Of a stretch of 54,462 nt of DNA, positions 16,106 through 25,711 are shown in pieces. The DNA lies in NCBI GenBank assembly GCA_964344135.1, contig CAYFMF010000007.1, positions 1 to 54,462 of the forward strand, read 5' to 3'. Below the pieces are notes generated by a model. It was not told where the DNA came from, made no database searches, and saw nothing but the letters and a program-made list of their open reading frames with translations. Made by a program: the position numbers and the translations under genes. Every line of letters starts with the position of its first letter. Within the stretch, counting starts at the first letter, position 1. This DNA comes from Thiopontia sp964344135 (GTDB taxonomy: Bacteria; Pseudomonadota; Gammaproteobacteria; GCF-002020875).

Positions 16106-17595
16106 TGAAGCAGGAACTCTTCCAGGACCTTGCCGAAAAGGGGCATAACCGGATTCCGTTGACCCGGGAGATTCTTGCTGACCTGGATACTCCGCTCTCT
16201 GCCTACAGAAAGGTGGCTGATGGCCCCTGGAGTTATCTCTTTGAGTCGGTCCAGGGGGGGGAGAAGTGGGGGCGTTACTCCATTATCGGACTGCCGGCCA
16301 GGACCATTATCCGGGTGAGAGGGCAGCGGATCACGGTTGAGTCCGAGGGGGAGGAGATTGAGTCACTGGAGAGCCCGGATCCGCTGGAGTGGATTGAGTC
16401 CTACCGTACCCGTTTCAGTGTGGCACAGTGTGAGGGGTTGCCCCGCTTTACCGGTGGGCTGGTGGGCTGCTTTGGCTACGATACAGTTCGCCTGATCGAG
16501 GAGCGTCTCTCCGAATTTCCGGAGCTGGACCCCCTGGACAATCCGGATATTGTGCTGATGGTCTCGGAGGAGGTGCTGGTCTTCGATAACCTTGGCGGGA
16601 AGCTCCATATTGTGATCCATCTGGACCCTGAGCAGGAGGATGCCTGGGTGAAGGGACAGCAGCGTCTGGATGAGATTACGCTGCAACTGGGGCAACCCAT
16701 GCCGGCCGAGGAGCAGTCTCCTGCACGAAGAGTAAAAGAGGAAGACTTTGTCTCCGGGTTTACCCAGGAGCGGTTTGAGTCTGCAGTCGAGAAGATCAAG
16801 GGGTATATTGTTGAGGGAGATGTGATGCAGGTGGTGATCTCCCAGCGTCTCTCGATCCCTTTTCAGGCGCCACCACTCAACCTCTACCGGGCGTTGCGCA
16901 CCCTCAACCCCTCCCCCTATATGTTCTACCTGCAGCTGGATGACTTTCAGGTGGTAGGATCATCGCCGGAGATTTTGACCCGGGTGGAGGATGGCGTGGT
17001 AACCGTGCGCCCCATTGCGGGAACCCGGCGTCGTGGTCATACCGAGGAGGAGGATCTGGCACTGGAGCAGGAGCTGCTGGCTGATCCAAAGGAGTTGGCA
17101 GAGCACCTGATGCTGATTGATCTGGGGCGCAATGATGTGGGACGGGTGGCAGAGGTCGGTTCGGTGCAACTGACCGAGAAGATGAGGATTGAGCGCTACT
17201 CCCATGTGATGCACATTGTCTCCAACGTTACGGGGAAATTGAGGGAGGGGATGAGTGCAATGGATGCACTACGCGCCACCTTCCCGGCAGGGACGGTCAG
17301 TGGGGCGCCAAAGATCCGTGCGATGGAGATCATTGATGAGCTGGAGCCGGTGAAGCGGGGAATCTATGCTGGCGCCGTTGGTTACATAGGGTGGAATGGA
17401 AACATGGACACGGCAATTGCGATCCGCACTGCGGTGATCAAGGGTGGTGAGCTCCATATTCAGGCTGGAGCCGGGGTGGTCCACGACTCGGTTCCGCGAC
17501 TCGAGTGGAAGGAGACGATGAACAAGGGGCGCGCAGTTTTTCGTGCGGTCGAGATGGCAGAGGCGGGGCTGGGTGAGCGGGAGGGGCACTGCTGA
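16105..17595 (+). CDS. trpE: Anthranilate synthase component I
   Basis: TrpE (EC 4.1.3.27) converts chorismate and ammonia or glutamine to anthranilate, the first step of tryptophan synthesis, in complex with TrpG. The 496 residues have the N-terminal feedback domain (LESVQGGEKWGRYSIIG) and the C-terminal chorismate-binding domain with GSSPEILTRVEDG, RPIAGTRRRG, LIDLGRNDVGRV and TFPAGTVSGAPKIRAMEII. There is no visible attenuator leader, because the gene begins on the gph stop. The trpG start overlaps its own stop (TGATG). Confidence 0.97.
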   Translation: MKQELFQDLAEKGHNRIPLTREILADLDTPLSAYRKVADGPWSYLFESVQGGEKWGRYSIIGLPARTIIRVRGQRITVESEGEEIESLESPDPLEWIESYRTRFSVAQCEGLPRFTGGLVGCFGYDTVRLIEERLSEFPELDPLDNPDIVLMVSEEVLVFDNLGGKLHIVIHLDPEQEDAWVKGQQRLDEITLQLGQPMPAEEQSPARRVKEEDFVSGFTQERFESAVEKIKGYIVEGDVMQVVISQRLSIPFQAPPLNLYRALRTLNPSPYMFYLQLDDFQVVGSSPEILTRVEDGVVTVRPIAGTRRRGHTEEEDLALEQELLADPKELAEHLMLIDLGRNDVGRVAEVGSVQLTEKMRIERYSHVMHIVSNVTGKLREGMSAMDALRATFPAGTVSGAPKIRAMEIIDELEPVKRGIYAGAVGYIGWNGNMDTAIAIRTAVIKGGELHIQAGAGVVHDSVPRLEWKETMNKGRAVFRAVEMAEAGLGEREGHC

Positions 17596-18173
17596 TGCTG
17601 TTGATGATCGATAACTATGACTCCTTTACCTACAACCTGGTTCAGTATTTTGGTGAACTGGGGGCAGAGGTCGAGGTGCATCGCAACGACAGAATTACCC
17701 TGGATGAGATTCGTGAGCTGAACCCCGAGCGCATTGTCCTCTCTCCCGGCCCCTGTACACCCAATGAGGCGGGCATCTCACTGGATGTGGTCCACCAGAT
17801 GGCGGGAGAATTGCCGATTCTTGGTGTCTGTCTGGGGCACCAGACCATAGGCCAGGCATTTGGTGGAAAGATTGTCCATGCCAGCGAGATCATGCATGGC
17901 AAGACCTCGATGATTCACCACAACAATGGTGGAGTTTTCAGGGGACTCTCCAATCCGATGGAGGCGACCCGTTACCACTCATTGGTGATTGAGAAGGAGA
18001 CGCTACCTGAGGTGTTTGAAGTCACCGCATGGACCGAAGATGAGGATGGGTCCATGGATGAGATCATGGGGGTCCGTCACAGGGAGCTGGATGTGGAGGG
18101 GGTGCAGTTTCACCCGGAGTCGATCCTGACTGCGGAAGGGCACGCCCTGCTGCAGAATTTTTTGGAACGGTAG
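17595..18173 (+). CDS. trpG: Anthranilate synthase component II (glutamine amidotransferase)
   Basis: TrpG supplies ammonia from glutamine to TrpE; in some bacteria the same protein (PabA) also serves PabB. The 192-residue class I amidotransferase shows MIDNYDSFTYNLV, the SPGPCTPNEAG oxyanion-strand motif, the nucleophile Cys79 in GVCLGHQT, and the His-Glu pair in VQFHPESILT. Coupled by TGATG to trpE and followed after 38 nt by trpD, it belongs to one trp unit. No separate pabB partner is seen in the window. Confidence 0.96.
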   Translation: MLLMIDNYDSFTYNLVQYFGELGAEVEVHRNDRITLDEIRELNPERIVLSPGPCTPNEAGISLDVVHQMAGELPILGVCLGHQTIGQAFGGKIVHASEIMHGKTSMIHHNNGGVFRGLSNPMEATRYHSLVIEKETLPEVFEVTAWTEDEDGSMDEIMGVRHRELDVEGVQFHPESILTAEGHALLQNFLER

Positions 18174-18211
18174 TCGGCACATTGAGATCGAGATAATACG
18201 AGGATAGAGAG

Positions 18212-19225
18212 ATGGAGATTCAGGCAGCAATCGCAGCAGTTATTGAGCAGATTGACCTTGGTCGGGAGGAGATGCAGTCGGTAATGCGGACCATCATGAC
18301 CGGTGAGGCAACCCCGGCGCAGATTGGCGGGTTTCTGATTGGTCTCCGAATGAAGGGGGAGACGGTGGACGAGATTGCCGCGGCTGCATCGGTGATGAGA
18401 GAGTTGGCTACCCCGGTTGCTGTCTCCGGGGACCATATGGTCGATACTGCCGGTACCGGTGGGGATGGCGCCAAGACCTTCAATATCTCAACCGCCTCGA
18501 CCTTTGTGATTGCAGCTGCTGGTGGACAGGTGGCCAAGCATGGAAACCGTTCAATCTCCAGCAGCTCCGGCAGTGCCGATCTGTTGGAGGCAGCCGGTGT
18601 AAGGCTGGATCTCTCACCCGAGCAGGTGGCGAAATGTATCAATGAGGTGGGTGTTGGATTCATGTTTGCGCCGATGCACCACAGCGCAATGAAGCATGCG
18701 ATTGGCCCACGCAAGGAGATGGCGGTTCGTACGGTATTCAATCTGCTGGGGCCTCTGACCAATCCGGCCGCTGCACCCAACCAGGTGATCGGGGTCTTTG
18801 ATGGTGCATGGGTTGAGCCACTGGCCCAGGTACTGAAACAGTTGGGGAGCCGCCATGTGATGGTGGTCCATGGTGAGGATGGACTGGATGAGATCACCAT
18901 CAGCGGCACCACTCAGGTGGCCGAGCTCAAGGATGGAGAGGTGACGACCTATACCATCACCCCGGAGCAGTTCGGGATGTCGAAAGCACCACTCAGCGGG
19001 TTGGCGGTTGAGAATGCAGAAGAGAGTCTCGCAGTGGTGAAGGGGGTGCTGGAGAACCAGGGTGGTGCAGCTGGAGATATTGTTGCACTCAATGCCGGGG
19101 CTGCGATCTATGTTGCCGGGCTGGCCGAGTCGCTGGAGGCTGGCGTAGCGCGTGCTCAGGAAGTGATTGCGAGTGGTGAGGCGGCAACTAAACTGGATGC
19201 ATTAGTATCCTGTTCTAACCACTAA
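18212..19225 (+). CDS. trpD: Anthranilate phosphoribosyltransferase
   Basis: TrpD (EC 2.4.2.18) joins anthranilate and PRPP. The 337-residue length is normal. Visible motifs are DTAGTGGDGAKTFNIST (PRPP pyrophosphate site, from about residue 77), KHGNRSISSSSGSADLLEA and the GPLTNPAAAPNQ stretch. The TAA at 19223-19225 is the last defined triplet before a run of N. The final residues come from sequence that is repeated on the other side of the gap, so the very end of the protein is slightly uncertain. Confidence 0.94.
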   Translation: MEIQAAIAAVIEQIDLGREEMQSVMRTIMTGEATPAQIGGFLIGLRMKGETVDEIAAAASVMRELATPVAVSGDHMVDTAGTGGDGAKTFNISTASTFVIAAAGGQVAKHGNRSISSSSGSADLLEAAGVRLDLSPEQVAKCINEVGVGFMFAPMHHSAMKHAIGPRKEMAVRTVFNLLGPLTNPAAAPNQVIGVFDGAWVEPLAQVLKQLGSRHVMVVHGEDGLDEITISGTTQVAELKDGEVTTYTITPEQFGMSKAPLSGLAVENAEESLAVVKGVLENQGGAAGDIVALNAGAAIYVAGLAESLEAGVARAQEVIASGEAATKLDALVSCSNH

Positions 19226-19325
19226 NNNNNNNNNNNNNNNNNNNNNNNNNNNNNNNNNNNNNNNNNNNNNNNNNNNNNNNNNNNNNNNNNNNNNNNNNNN
19301 NNNNNNNNNNNNNNNNNNNNNNNNN
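19226..19325. other. Assembly gap of 100 N between trpD and trpC
   Basis: This is exactly 100 unknown bases, a common placeholder length for a scaffold join of unknown size. The 11-mer CTAACCACTAA occurs both immediately before (19215-19225) and immediately after (19326-19336) the gap. Either the two contigs truly overlap, so trpD and trpC would be a few bases apart, or the gap hides a short tandem repeat of this unit. Confidence 0.97.
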
Positions 19326-19340
19326 CTAACCACTAATTTC

Positions 19341-20141
19341 ATGTCTGATACCCCCGATATTCTGCTTGAAATCCTCGATCGCAAGCAGCAGGAGATTGCA
19401 GAGCGCTCTGCCAGAAGCTCTCTGGCAGAGCAGCGGGCGATGGCAGCGGATGCCGAGCCTGTACGTGGTTTTGTCAGTTCGATGCGTCGACGGATAGAGG
19501 CGGGTGATCCAGCAGTGATTGCGGAGATCAAGAGGGCCTCGCCGAGCAAGGGGCTGTTGCGAGACCATTTTGAGCCCGCCGAGATTGCAAAAAGCTATCA
19601 GGAGGGGGGGGCAGCCTGCCTCTCGATCCTCACCGATCGTGACTTTTTTCAGGGGCATGAGGCGTATCTGGTTGAGGCACGTGCAGCCTGTAACCTTCCG
19701 GTGATACGCAAGGATTTCATCGTTGATCCCTATCAGGTCTATGAGGCGCGCGCGATCCATGCCGACTGCATCCTGTTGATTGTGGCAGCGCTGGAGGATC
19801 GGCAGATGGAGGATCTCTGTAGGCTGGCGCAGGAGCTGGGGATGGATGTACTGGTGGAGGTCCATGACCGGGAGGAGCTGGAGCGTGCGCTGCCACTGCA
19901 ATTGCCCCTGATGGGGATCAACAACCGCAACCTGCGCACCTTTGAGACCTCGCTGCAGACGACGCTTGATCTGCTGGAGCCAATTCCGGAGGAGACCATT
20001 GTGGTGACCGAGAGCGGGATCCACACTGCAGAGGATGTGCGGTTGATGCGAGAGCACCAGGTCAATGCCTTTCTGGTTGGTGAGGCATTCATGCGAGCGC
20101 AAGATCCTGGTCAGCAATTGAGCAGACTGTTTTATCAATAA
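19341..20141 (+). CDS. trpC: Indole-3-glycerol phosphate synthase
   Basis: TrpC (EC 4.1.1.48) cyclises carboxyphenylamino-deoxyribulose phosphate to indole-3-glycerol phosphate. The 266-residue, monofunctional TIM barrel shows VIAEIKRASPSKG (catalytic Lys region), LSILTDRDFFQG, VIRKDFIVDPYQ, LMGINNRNLRTFE and VTESGIHTAEDV. It is not fused to TrpF as in E. coli. The ATG lies 15 nt after the assembly gap and has no good ribosome binding site in the visible bases. This fits coupling to trpD if the gap is spurious. Confidence 0.95.
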   Translation: MSDTPDILLEILDRKQQEIAERSARSSLAEQRAMAADAEPVRGFVSSMRRRIEAGDPAVIAEIKRASPSKGLLRDHFEPAEIAKSYQEGGAACLSILTDRDFFQGHEAYLVEARAACNLPVIRKDFIVDPYQVYEARAIHADCILLIVAALEDRQMEDLCRLAQELGMDVLVEVHDREELERALPLQLPLMGINNRNLRTFETSLQTTLDLLEPIPEETIVVTESGIHTAEDVRLMREHQVNAFLVGEAFMRAQDPGQQLSRLFYQ

Positions 20142-20205
20142 CAACGTTGCGTCTCTCTATCTCAAGGTATTGCCGACAGGCAGGAGAGAGTAGCCGTCCT
20201 GAGAC

Positions 20206-20230
20206 CACCACAATCCGAAGGATTGTAGTG
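20206..20230 (+). other. Stem-loop upstream of the OsmC-like gene
   Basis: An 11-bp stem with one mismatch pairs 20206-20216 (CACCACAATCC) with 20220-20230 (GGATTGTAGTG). No T-run follows, so it is more likely a 5' leader structure than a terminator. It lies in the 133 nt between trpC and the OsmC-like gene. Confidence 0.35.
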
Positions 20231-20274
20231 TGGGGGCATTGTGTGAGGCGCCGTTCCAACAAGGAGAGAGAAAG

Positions 20275-20727
20275 ATGGGAAAAATGACCTCAACGGTACG
20301 CTGGACCAGTGGAATGCAGTTCGTGGGAGAGAGCGGCAGTGGCCACTCGCTGGTGATGGATGGCGCTCCGGAGGTGGGTGGGCGCAATACCGGGATGCGT
20401 CCGATGGAGATGGTGTTGCTGGCAGCCGGCGGATGTACCGCGATGGATGTGGTCTTCATGTTGCGCCGTGCCCGTCAGCCACTGGATGACTGCTGGATTG
20501 AGGTTGAGGGGAATCGTGTAGAGGAGATCCCCAAGGTGTTCGACAAGATTCATCTTCACTATGTGATTGTGGGGGAGGGGTTGAATGAGAAACAGGTGAA
20601 ACGGGCGGTGGAGATGTCTGCCGAAAAGTACTGCTCGGTCTCACAGATGTTGGGGGCCACGGTCGAAATTACCCATGATTTCGAGATTCAGCGATCTGCA
20701 GAGGAGTCAGACGAGAAAAAATCCTGA
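20275..20727 (+). CDS. OsmC family protein
   Basis: This 150-residue OsmC/Ohr-superfamily protein has the two family cysteines: Cys54 in AAGGCTAMDV and Cys120 in AEKYCSVSQML. These act in peroxide reduction in characterised members. It resembles the short YhfA-like branch more than Ohr. I chose the ATG at 20275, which has AAGGAGAG (20261-20268) at proper distance; an upstream in-frame GTG at 20230 lacks one. It is probably a single gene between trpC and the tRNA cluster. Confidence 0.87.
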   Translation: MGKMTSTVRWTSGMQFVGESGSGHSLVMDGAPEVGGRNTGMRPMEMVLLAAGGCTAMDVVFMLRRARQPLDDCWIEVEGNRVEEIPKVFDKIHLHYVIVGEGLNEKQVKRAVEMSAEKYCSVSQMLGATVEITHDFEIQRSAEESDEKKS

Positions 20728-20745
20728 TAAAGAGGTGATTACCGG

Positions 20746-20774
20746 TTGACAGCGGGGGCTCAGATCAGCAGAAT
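20746..20774 (+). promoter_or_regulatory. Sigma-70-type promoter of the tRNA-tufB unit
   Basis: A perfect -35 TTGACA at 20746-20751 is followed by 17 bp and CAGAAT at 20769-20774 (four of six -10 positions). It lies 19 nt upstream of tRNA-Tyr, as expected for a stable RNA promoter. Confidence 0.6.
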
Positions 20775-20792
20775 ATCGCCTCTTGTTTTTCC

Positions 20793-20877
20793 GGAGGGGT
20801 TCCCGAGTGGCCAAAGGGGGCAGACTGTAAATCTGCTGGCTCCGCCTTCGGTGGTTCGAATCCACCCCCCTCCACCA
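20793..20877 (+). tRNA. tRNA-Tyr (GTA)
   Basis: The acceptor GGAGGGG pairs with CCCCTCC, followed by an A discriminator and encoded CCA. The anticodon GTA is at 20827-20829, and a long variable arm (class II) separates the anticodon and T arms. GGTTCGAATCC forms the T arm. Confidence 0.97.
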
Positions 20878-20946
20878 GATTTTGAGCCTTCAGGTTCATG
20901 ATGCAGAAGAGGTTCCCGGCCTCTGACTGCTATGAGAGGTTATTCA

Positions 20947-21020
20947 GCGGGTGTAGTTCAATGGTAGAACTTCAGCCTTCCAAGCTGACTATGTGGGTTC
21001 GATTCCCATCACCCGCTCCA
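20947..21020 (+). tRNA. tRNA-Gly (TCC)
   Basis: The acceptor GCGGGTG pairs with CACCCGC, then T and encoded CCA. The anticodon stem TCAGC/GCTGA encloses the loop CTTCCAA with anticodon TCC at 20979-20981. It is the second tRNA of the cluster. Confidence 0.97.
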
Positions 21021-21068
21021 GTTTTTTTGGAGACAGACGGCCTTGTTCCGAGCAGTAGTACAGAATAG

Positions 21069-21144
<76 letters not shown>

Positions 21145-21228
21145 GATTTTGCGCCAGTTGTTTGGCGTTGTGTTGTTGTTAATGGGTTGATTTTTAGTTG
21201 ATTATTTAGATAACTGGGAGTTGAGACG

Positions 21229-22419
<1,191 letters not shown>

Positions 22420-22421
22420 CC

Positions 22422-22439
22422 CTTCAAGGATACTTGAGG
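22422..22439 (+). other. Conserved stem-loop after tufB
   Basis: CTTCAAG-GATA-CTTGAGG forms a 7-bp stem (one G-U) directly after the tufB stop. The same stem with a different loop (CATG) follows tufA at 39370-39387. The stem is kept while the loop differs, which suggests an RNA function such as 3'-end protection or processing. Confidence 0.5.
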
Positions 22440-22482
22440 TCATCCTGAGATAATCGTTAATAAACAGTAAGTTATGTGGTGG

Positions 22483-22518
22483 GGCGTGATCCGTTTTTGC
22501 GGGTCGCGCCTCCGTTTT
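22483..22518 (+). terminator. Terminator-like hairpin between tufB and tRNA-Trp
   Basis: An 11-bp stem (22483-22493 with 22500-22510, two G-U pairs, loop TTTTTG) is followed after TCCG by only a short T4. It could be a partial terminator or a processing signal separating tuf mRNA from tRNA-Trp. Confidence 0.5.
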
Positions 22519-22535
22519 GAGGTTCCAGGAATAAA

Positions 22536-22611
<76 letters not shown>

Positions 22612-22661
22612 TTTATTGAATCTGGAACAGATTGATTTTTTAGGGATAAACGAGTAACACG

Positions 22662-22692
22662 ACGAGCGATGCTCGTGGTAATCCAAGGATAA
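22662..22692 (+). repeat. Hairpin plus GGT..TC.AAGGATAA element, copy 2
   Basis: A perfect stem ACGAGC-GAT-GCTCGT (22662-22676) is followed by GGTAATCCAAGGATAA (22677-22692), matching copy 1 at 59-74 in 13 of 16 positions. The AAGGAT part (22685-22690) lies 6 nt before the secE start and probably doubles as its ribosome binding site. Confidence 0.4.
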
Positions 22693-22696
22693 CCTG

Positions 22697-23038
22697 GTGG
22701 CAGACAAGATTAAACTGGTGATTGCAGCGCTGATATTGGCAGCAGGAATGGTGGCGTTCTATCTGTTGTCGGAATATTCAACACTGCTTCGTACCCTTGG
22801 GTTGCTGGTACTGGTTGGTATCAGTGCCGCGGTTGCTCTGCAGACCGAGACAGGACGTTCCGGTTGGGGGTTTGTTGTTGGAGCAAGGACAGAGGCCCGC
22901 AAGGTAGTCTGGCCCACCCGTAAAGAGACGACGCAGACCACGCTGATGGTTGTGGTGATGGTGGTCATTGTTGGAATTCTGCTGTGGTTGCTGGATATGG
23001 GTCTGGTCTGGGCAGTCAGGGTGTTTACAGGGAGCTAA
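22697..23038 (+). CDS. secE: Preprotein translocase subunit SecE
   Basis: SecE stabilises SecY in the inner-membrane translocon. The 113-residue protein has three hydrophobic segments (about residues 5-22, 25-43 and 80-107), the three-helix form typical of Gammaproteobacteria. Before the last helix comes the conserved cytoplasmic hinge with EARKVVWPTRKET. The start is GTG at 22697. nusG follows after 6 nt, the universal secE-nusG pairing. Confidence 0.95.
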   Translation: MADKIKLVIAALILAAGMVAFYLLSEYSTLLRTLGLLVLVGISAAVALQTETGRSGWGFVVGARTEARKVVWPTRKETTQTTLMVVVMVVIVGILLWLLDMGLVWAVRVFTGS

Positions 23039-23044
23039 TGGATC

Positions 23045-23581
23045 ATGGCAAAGAGATGGTATGTCGTGCATGCCTATTCAGGGTTTGAGCATCAGGCAGC
23101 ACGTTCCCTGAAGGAACGAATCGCCCTGGAGGGGATGGAGGACTCTTTTGGAGAGATCCTGGTCCCCTGTGAAGAGGTTGTCGAGATGCGCCCGGACGGA
23201 AAGAAGCGCAAGAGTGAGCGCAAGTTTTTTCCCGGCTATGTGCTGGTCCAGATGGAGATGGATGATCAGGCCTGGCACCTGGTAAAGGATGTACCCAAAG
23301 TGATGGGCTTTATTGGCGGAACGGTGGACCGTCCCGCCCCCATTACGGACCAGGAGGCAGAGAATATTCTGCAGCGGATCCAGGATGGTATCGAGAAGCC
23401 GCGTCCGAAGGTGCTCTATGAGGCGGGTGAGATGGTGCGTGTGATTGATGGACCATTTGCCGACTTCAATGGTGTGGTTGAAGAGGTTAACTACGAGAAG
23501 AGCAAACTGACGGTATCGGTACAGGTGTTTGGTCGCTCAACTCCGGTTGAGCTGGACTTTGGTCAGGTGACCAAGGGGTAG
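23045..23581 (+). CDS. nusG: Transcription termination/antitermination factor NusG
   Basis: NusG binds RNA polymerase, suppresses pausing and links to Rho or S10. The 178 residues begin with the NGN domain (RWYVVHAYSGFEHQAARSL). The C-terminal KOW domain starts near residue 125 (GEMVRVIDGPFADFNGVVEE). NusG and S10 (NusE, 39480-39791) both join boxA-dependent antitermination complexes, relevant to the boxA elements downstream. Confidence 0.97.
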   Translation: MAKRWYVVHAYSGFEHQAARSLKERIALEGMEDSFGEILVPCEEVVEMRPDGKKRKSERKFFPGYVLVQMEMDDQAWHLVKDVPKVMGFIGGTVDRPAPITDQEAENILQRIQDGIEKPRPKVLYEAGEMVRVIDGPFADFNGVVEEVNYEKSKLTVSVQVFGRSTPVELDFGQVTKG

Positions 23582-23589
23582 ATTTTCAC

Positions 23590-23618
23590 CTTGAGTGACT
23601 CCTGTCAGGTCACTTGAG
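23590..23618 (+). promoter_or_regulatory. Stem-loop in the nusG-rplK spacer (L11 operon leader)
   Basis: A 10-bp stem (23590-23599 with 23609-23618, two G-U pairs) lies 10 nt after nusG in the 113-nt spacer before rplK. In E. coli the L11-L1 mRNA leader is bound by L1 as feedback repressor. This hairpin is in the right place, but the L1-binding consensus was not verified. Confidence 0.4.
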
Positions 23619-23694
23619 AGTTGTGTAACGGGGAGTTGTGTGGGGCCTGAAAAAGGTGTCCACCAATGTCTGAACCCATATTTGGAGAGTACAA

Positions 23695-24138
23695 ATGGCA
23701 AAGAAGATTGAGGCCTATATCAAGCTGCAGGTTCCTGCAGGTCAGGCAAATCCAAGTCCACCGGTTGGTCCAGCGCTGGGTCAGCATGGCGTTAACATCA
23801 TGGAGTTCTGCAAGGCATTTAATGCGGCCACACAGAGCCTGGAGCAGGGAATGCCTGTTCCTGTTGTGATTACGGTCTACAACGATCGCAGCTTTACCTA
23901 CATCACCAAGACACCTCCAGCATCAATCCTTCTGAAGAAGGCGGCGGGTATCAAGTCTGGTAGTGGTGAGCCCAACATGAAGAAGGTGGGAACCGTTACC
24001 CGTGCCCAGCTGGAAGAGATCGCAACCACCAAGATGGCGGATCTGAATGCAAATGACATGGAGGCAGCGGTACGCATCATTGCGGGTAGTGCACGCAGCA
24101 TGGGCCTTAATGTAGAAGGTGTGGAGGGAATGTCCTGA
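23695..24138 (+). CDS. rplK: Ribosomal protein L11
   Basis: L11 forms the GTPase-associated centre with 23S rRNA and is needed for RelA activation. The 147 residues contain the N-terminal AYIKLQVPAGQANPSPPVGPALGQ signature and the RNA-binding C-terminal domain with IAGSARSMG. The stop overlaps the rplA start (TGATG). The start is ATG at 23695, with GGAGAG just upstream. Confidence 0.98.
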   Translation: MAKKIEAYIKLQVPAGQANPSPPVGPALGQHGVNIMEFCKAFNAATQSLEQGMPVPVVITVYNDRSFTYITKTPPASILLKKAAGIKSGSGEPNMKKVGTVTRAQLEEIATTKMADLNANDMEAAVRIIAGSARSMGLNVEGVEGMS

Positions 24139-24833
24139 TGGCCAAGATGACAAAACGAGCAAAGGCAATTGCCGAGAAGGTGGAGTCTGGCAAACAGTAC
24201 GGTGCAACTGAGGCCTTTGATCTGCTCAAAGAGATCTCCTCCGTGAAGTTCTCAGAGGCGGTTGATGTAAGCATTAATCTCGGTGTGGACCCACGCAAGT
24301 CGGATCAGGTTGTACGTGGCTCTACCGTACTGCCTAACGGTACTGGCAAGACGGTTCGCGTCGCAGTATTTGCACAGGGTGCCAATGCCGATGCAGCCAG
24401 GGAGGCTGGTGCCGATGTGGTCGGGATGGACGATCTGGCAGAGACCATCAAGGGTGGTGATCTCAACTTTGATGTGGTGATCGCCTCTCCGGATGCCATG
24501 GGCGTTGTCGGAAAGTTGGGACAGATCCTGGGCCCACGTGGGCTGATGCCAAACCCCAAGGTTGGAACGGTCAGTCCGGATGTTGCCGGTGCGGTCAATA
24601 ACGCGAAGTCAGGTCAGGTTCGCTACCGTACCGACAAGGCGGGCATTATCCACTGCTCTATCGGCAAGGTTGATTTCTCGGCTGATCAGCTGATTGGCAA
24701 TCTGCAGGCACTGCTTGCAGACCTTAACAAGAAGAAGCCAAGTGCTGCCAAGGGCGTCTACCTGAAGAAGGTTACGGTCTCCACCACCATGGGACCAGGA
24801 CTGGCCCTGGATCAGGGCTCTCTGGAAGCATAG
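24138..24833 (+). CDS. rplA: Ribosomal protein L1
   Basis: L1 builds the mobile stalk at the ribosomal E site and represses the L11-L1 mRNA in characterised bacteria. The 231-residue length is normal. The signature GRILGPRGLMPNPKVGTV-like stretch (GQILGPRGLMPNPKVGTV) sits mid-protein. Translation is coupled to rplK by the overlapping TGATG. Confidence 0.98.
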   Translation: MAKMTKRAKAIAEKVESGKQYGATEAFDLLKEISSVKFSEAVDVSINLGVDPRKSDQVVRGSTVLPNGTGKTVRVAVFAQGANADAAREAGADVVGMDDLAETIKGGDLNFDVVIASPDAMGVVGKLGQILGPRGLMPNPKVGTVSPDVAGAVNNAKSGQVRYRTDKAGIIHCSIGKVDFSADQLIGNLQALLADLNKKKPSAAKGVYLKKVTVSTTMGPGLALDQGSLEA

Positions 24834-25107
24834 GGAGCGGGTTACAAGATAGATAGGGGTCAGGCTGTTTTCTGGCCCTGCAAGGACTTTGCACTGTTGA
24901 AACTTCAACAGTCGTCAAAGACCGTGGGTTCCTGAGAAGGTTTAATGTTTGCCAGCTGGCGGACGCCCACGCAGACGGTGCTCAGAAATTCTGTTGTGCC
25001 GTAGGTGAACAGTGGCTCTCCAAGGAGAAAAACTGTTCTTGGAGCGCATTGTGCGCAAAAGGGTGAGGGGTGTTGCTTGCTCCTCTGCTCTTGGTTGATA
25101 AGGAGAA
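24834..25107 (+). promoter_or_regulatory. L10 operon leader region
   Basis: This 274-nt non-coding stretch before rplJ corresponds to the L10 leader, where L10-L12 binds its own mRNA in E. coli. It contains a perfect 8-bp hairpin (24893-24900 with 24905-24912, loop AACT) enclosed by complementary CTTTG/CAAAG segments. It also contains GCAGACGGTG and CCGTAGGTG motifs that resemble L10-leader kink-turn elements. No intrinsic terminator is evident. AAGGAG at 25100-25105 is the rplJ ribosome binding site. Confidence 0.55.
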
Positions 25108-25113
25108 ATGTAC

Positions 25114-25641
25114 GTGGCATTGAATCTTGAACAGAAGAAAGCCGTCGTCGCAGAGGTCAGTGAAGTTGCTGCCTCCGCACTCTCCGTTGTTGCGGCTGAG
25201 TATCGTGGACTCACCGTGGAAGAACTGACCGAGCTGCGAACCAAGTCTCGCGAAGCCGGTGTGCAGATCAGGGTGGTCAAGAACTCCCTGGCACGTCGTG
25301 CATTTGAGGATACTGGATACGCATGCATGAATGAGGCGCTGGTTGGGCCTCTGATTCTGGGTTTCTCTCAGGAGGATCCAGGTGGTGCGGCTCGTGTAAT
25401 GAAGGCATTTTCCAAGGAGCATGACAAACTGGTTGTCAAGGCGCTCTCCCTGGGTGATACCTTGTTGGATGCTTCCCAGTTGGGCGCGGTTGCAGATCTG
25501 CCTACCTACGACCAGGCAATCTCGATGCTGATGAGTGTCATGAAGGCACCAGTCGAGAAGTTTGTTCGTACTCTGGCAGAGCCTCACAGCAAGCTGGTTC
25601 GTACCGTTGCTGCGGTTCGTGATGCGAAAGAGGCTGCATAA
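25114..25641 (+). CDS. rplJ: Ribosomal protein L10
   Basis: L10 anchors L7/L12 dimers to the large subunit stalk and represses its own operon. The 175 residues begin MALNLEQKKAVVAEVSEVA. I chose GTG at 25114: AAGGAG (25100-25105) is 8 nt upstream, whereas the ATG at 25108 is only 2 nt from it and would add two residues not usual in the family. The C-terminal helix that binds L12 (KFVRTLAEPHSKLVRTVAAV) is present. Confidence 0.95.
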   Translation: MALNLEQKKAVVAEVSEVAASALSVVAAEYRGLTVEELTELRTKSREAGVQIRVVKNSLARRAFEDTGYACMNEALVGPLILGFSQEDPGGAARVMKAFSKEHDKLVVKALSLGDTLLDASQLGAVADLPTYDQAISMLMSVMKAPVEKFVRTLAEPHSKLVRTVAAVRDAKEAA

Positions 25642-25711
25642 CAACGTTTGAGTAAATTTTGGCGGGGTTTCCCGGCACAACAGTAATTTTTTAGTATTTA
25701 GGAGAAATAAA

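Noticed and set aside
16105..16110. Tryptophan attenuator before trpE
   Set aside because: trpE starts on the gph stop codon, leaving no leader, and no Trp-rich short ORF with terminator exists between gph and trpE.
19202..19549. Open frame crossing the N gap on the minus strand
   Set aside because: The unknown bases create the frame; both defined ends are antisense to trpD and trpC.
24834..25107. Extra gene in the rplA-rplJ spacer, including antisense frames reaching into rplJ
   Set aside because: The region matches the L10 leader in place and structure, and the frames have no ribosome binding sites or recognisable domains.
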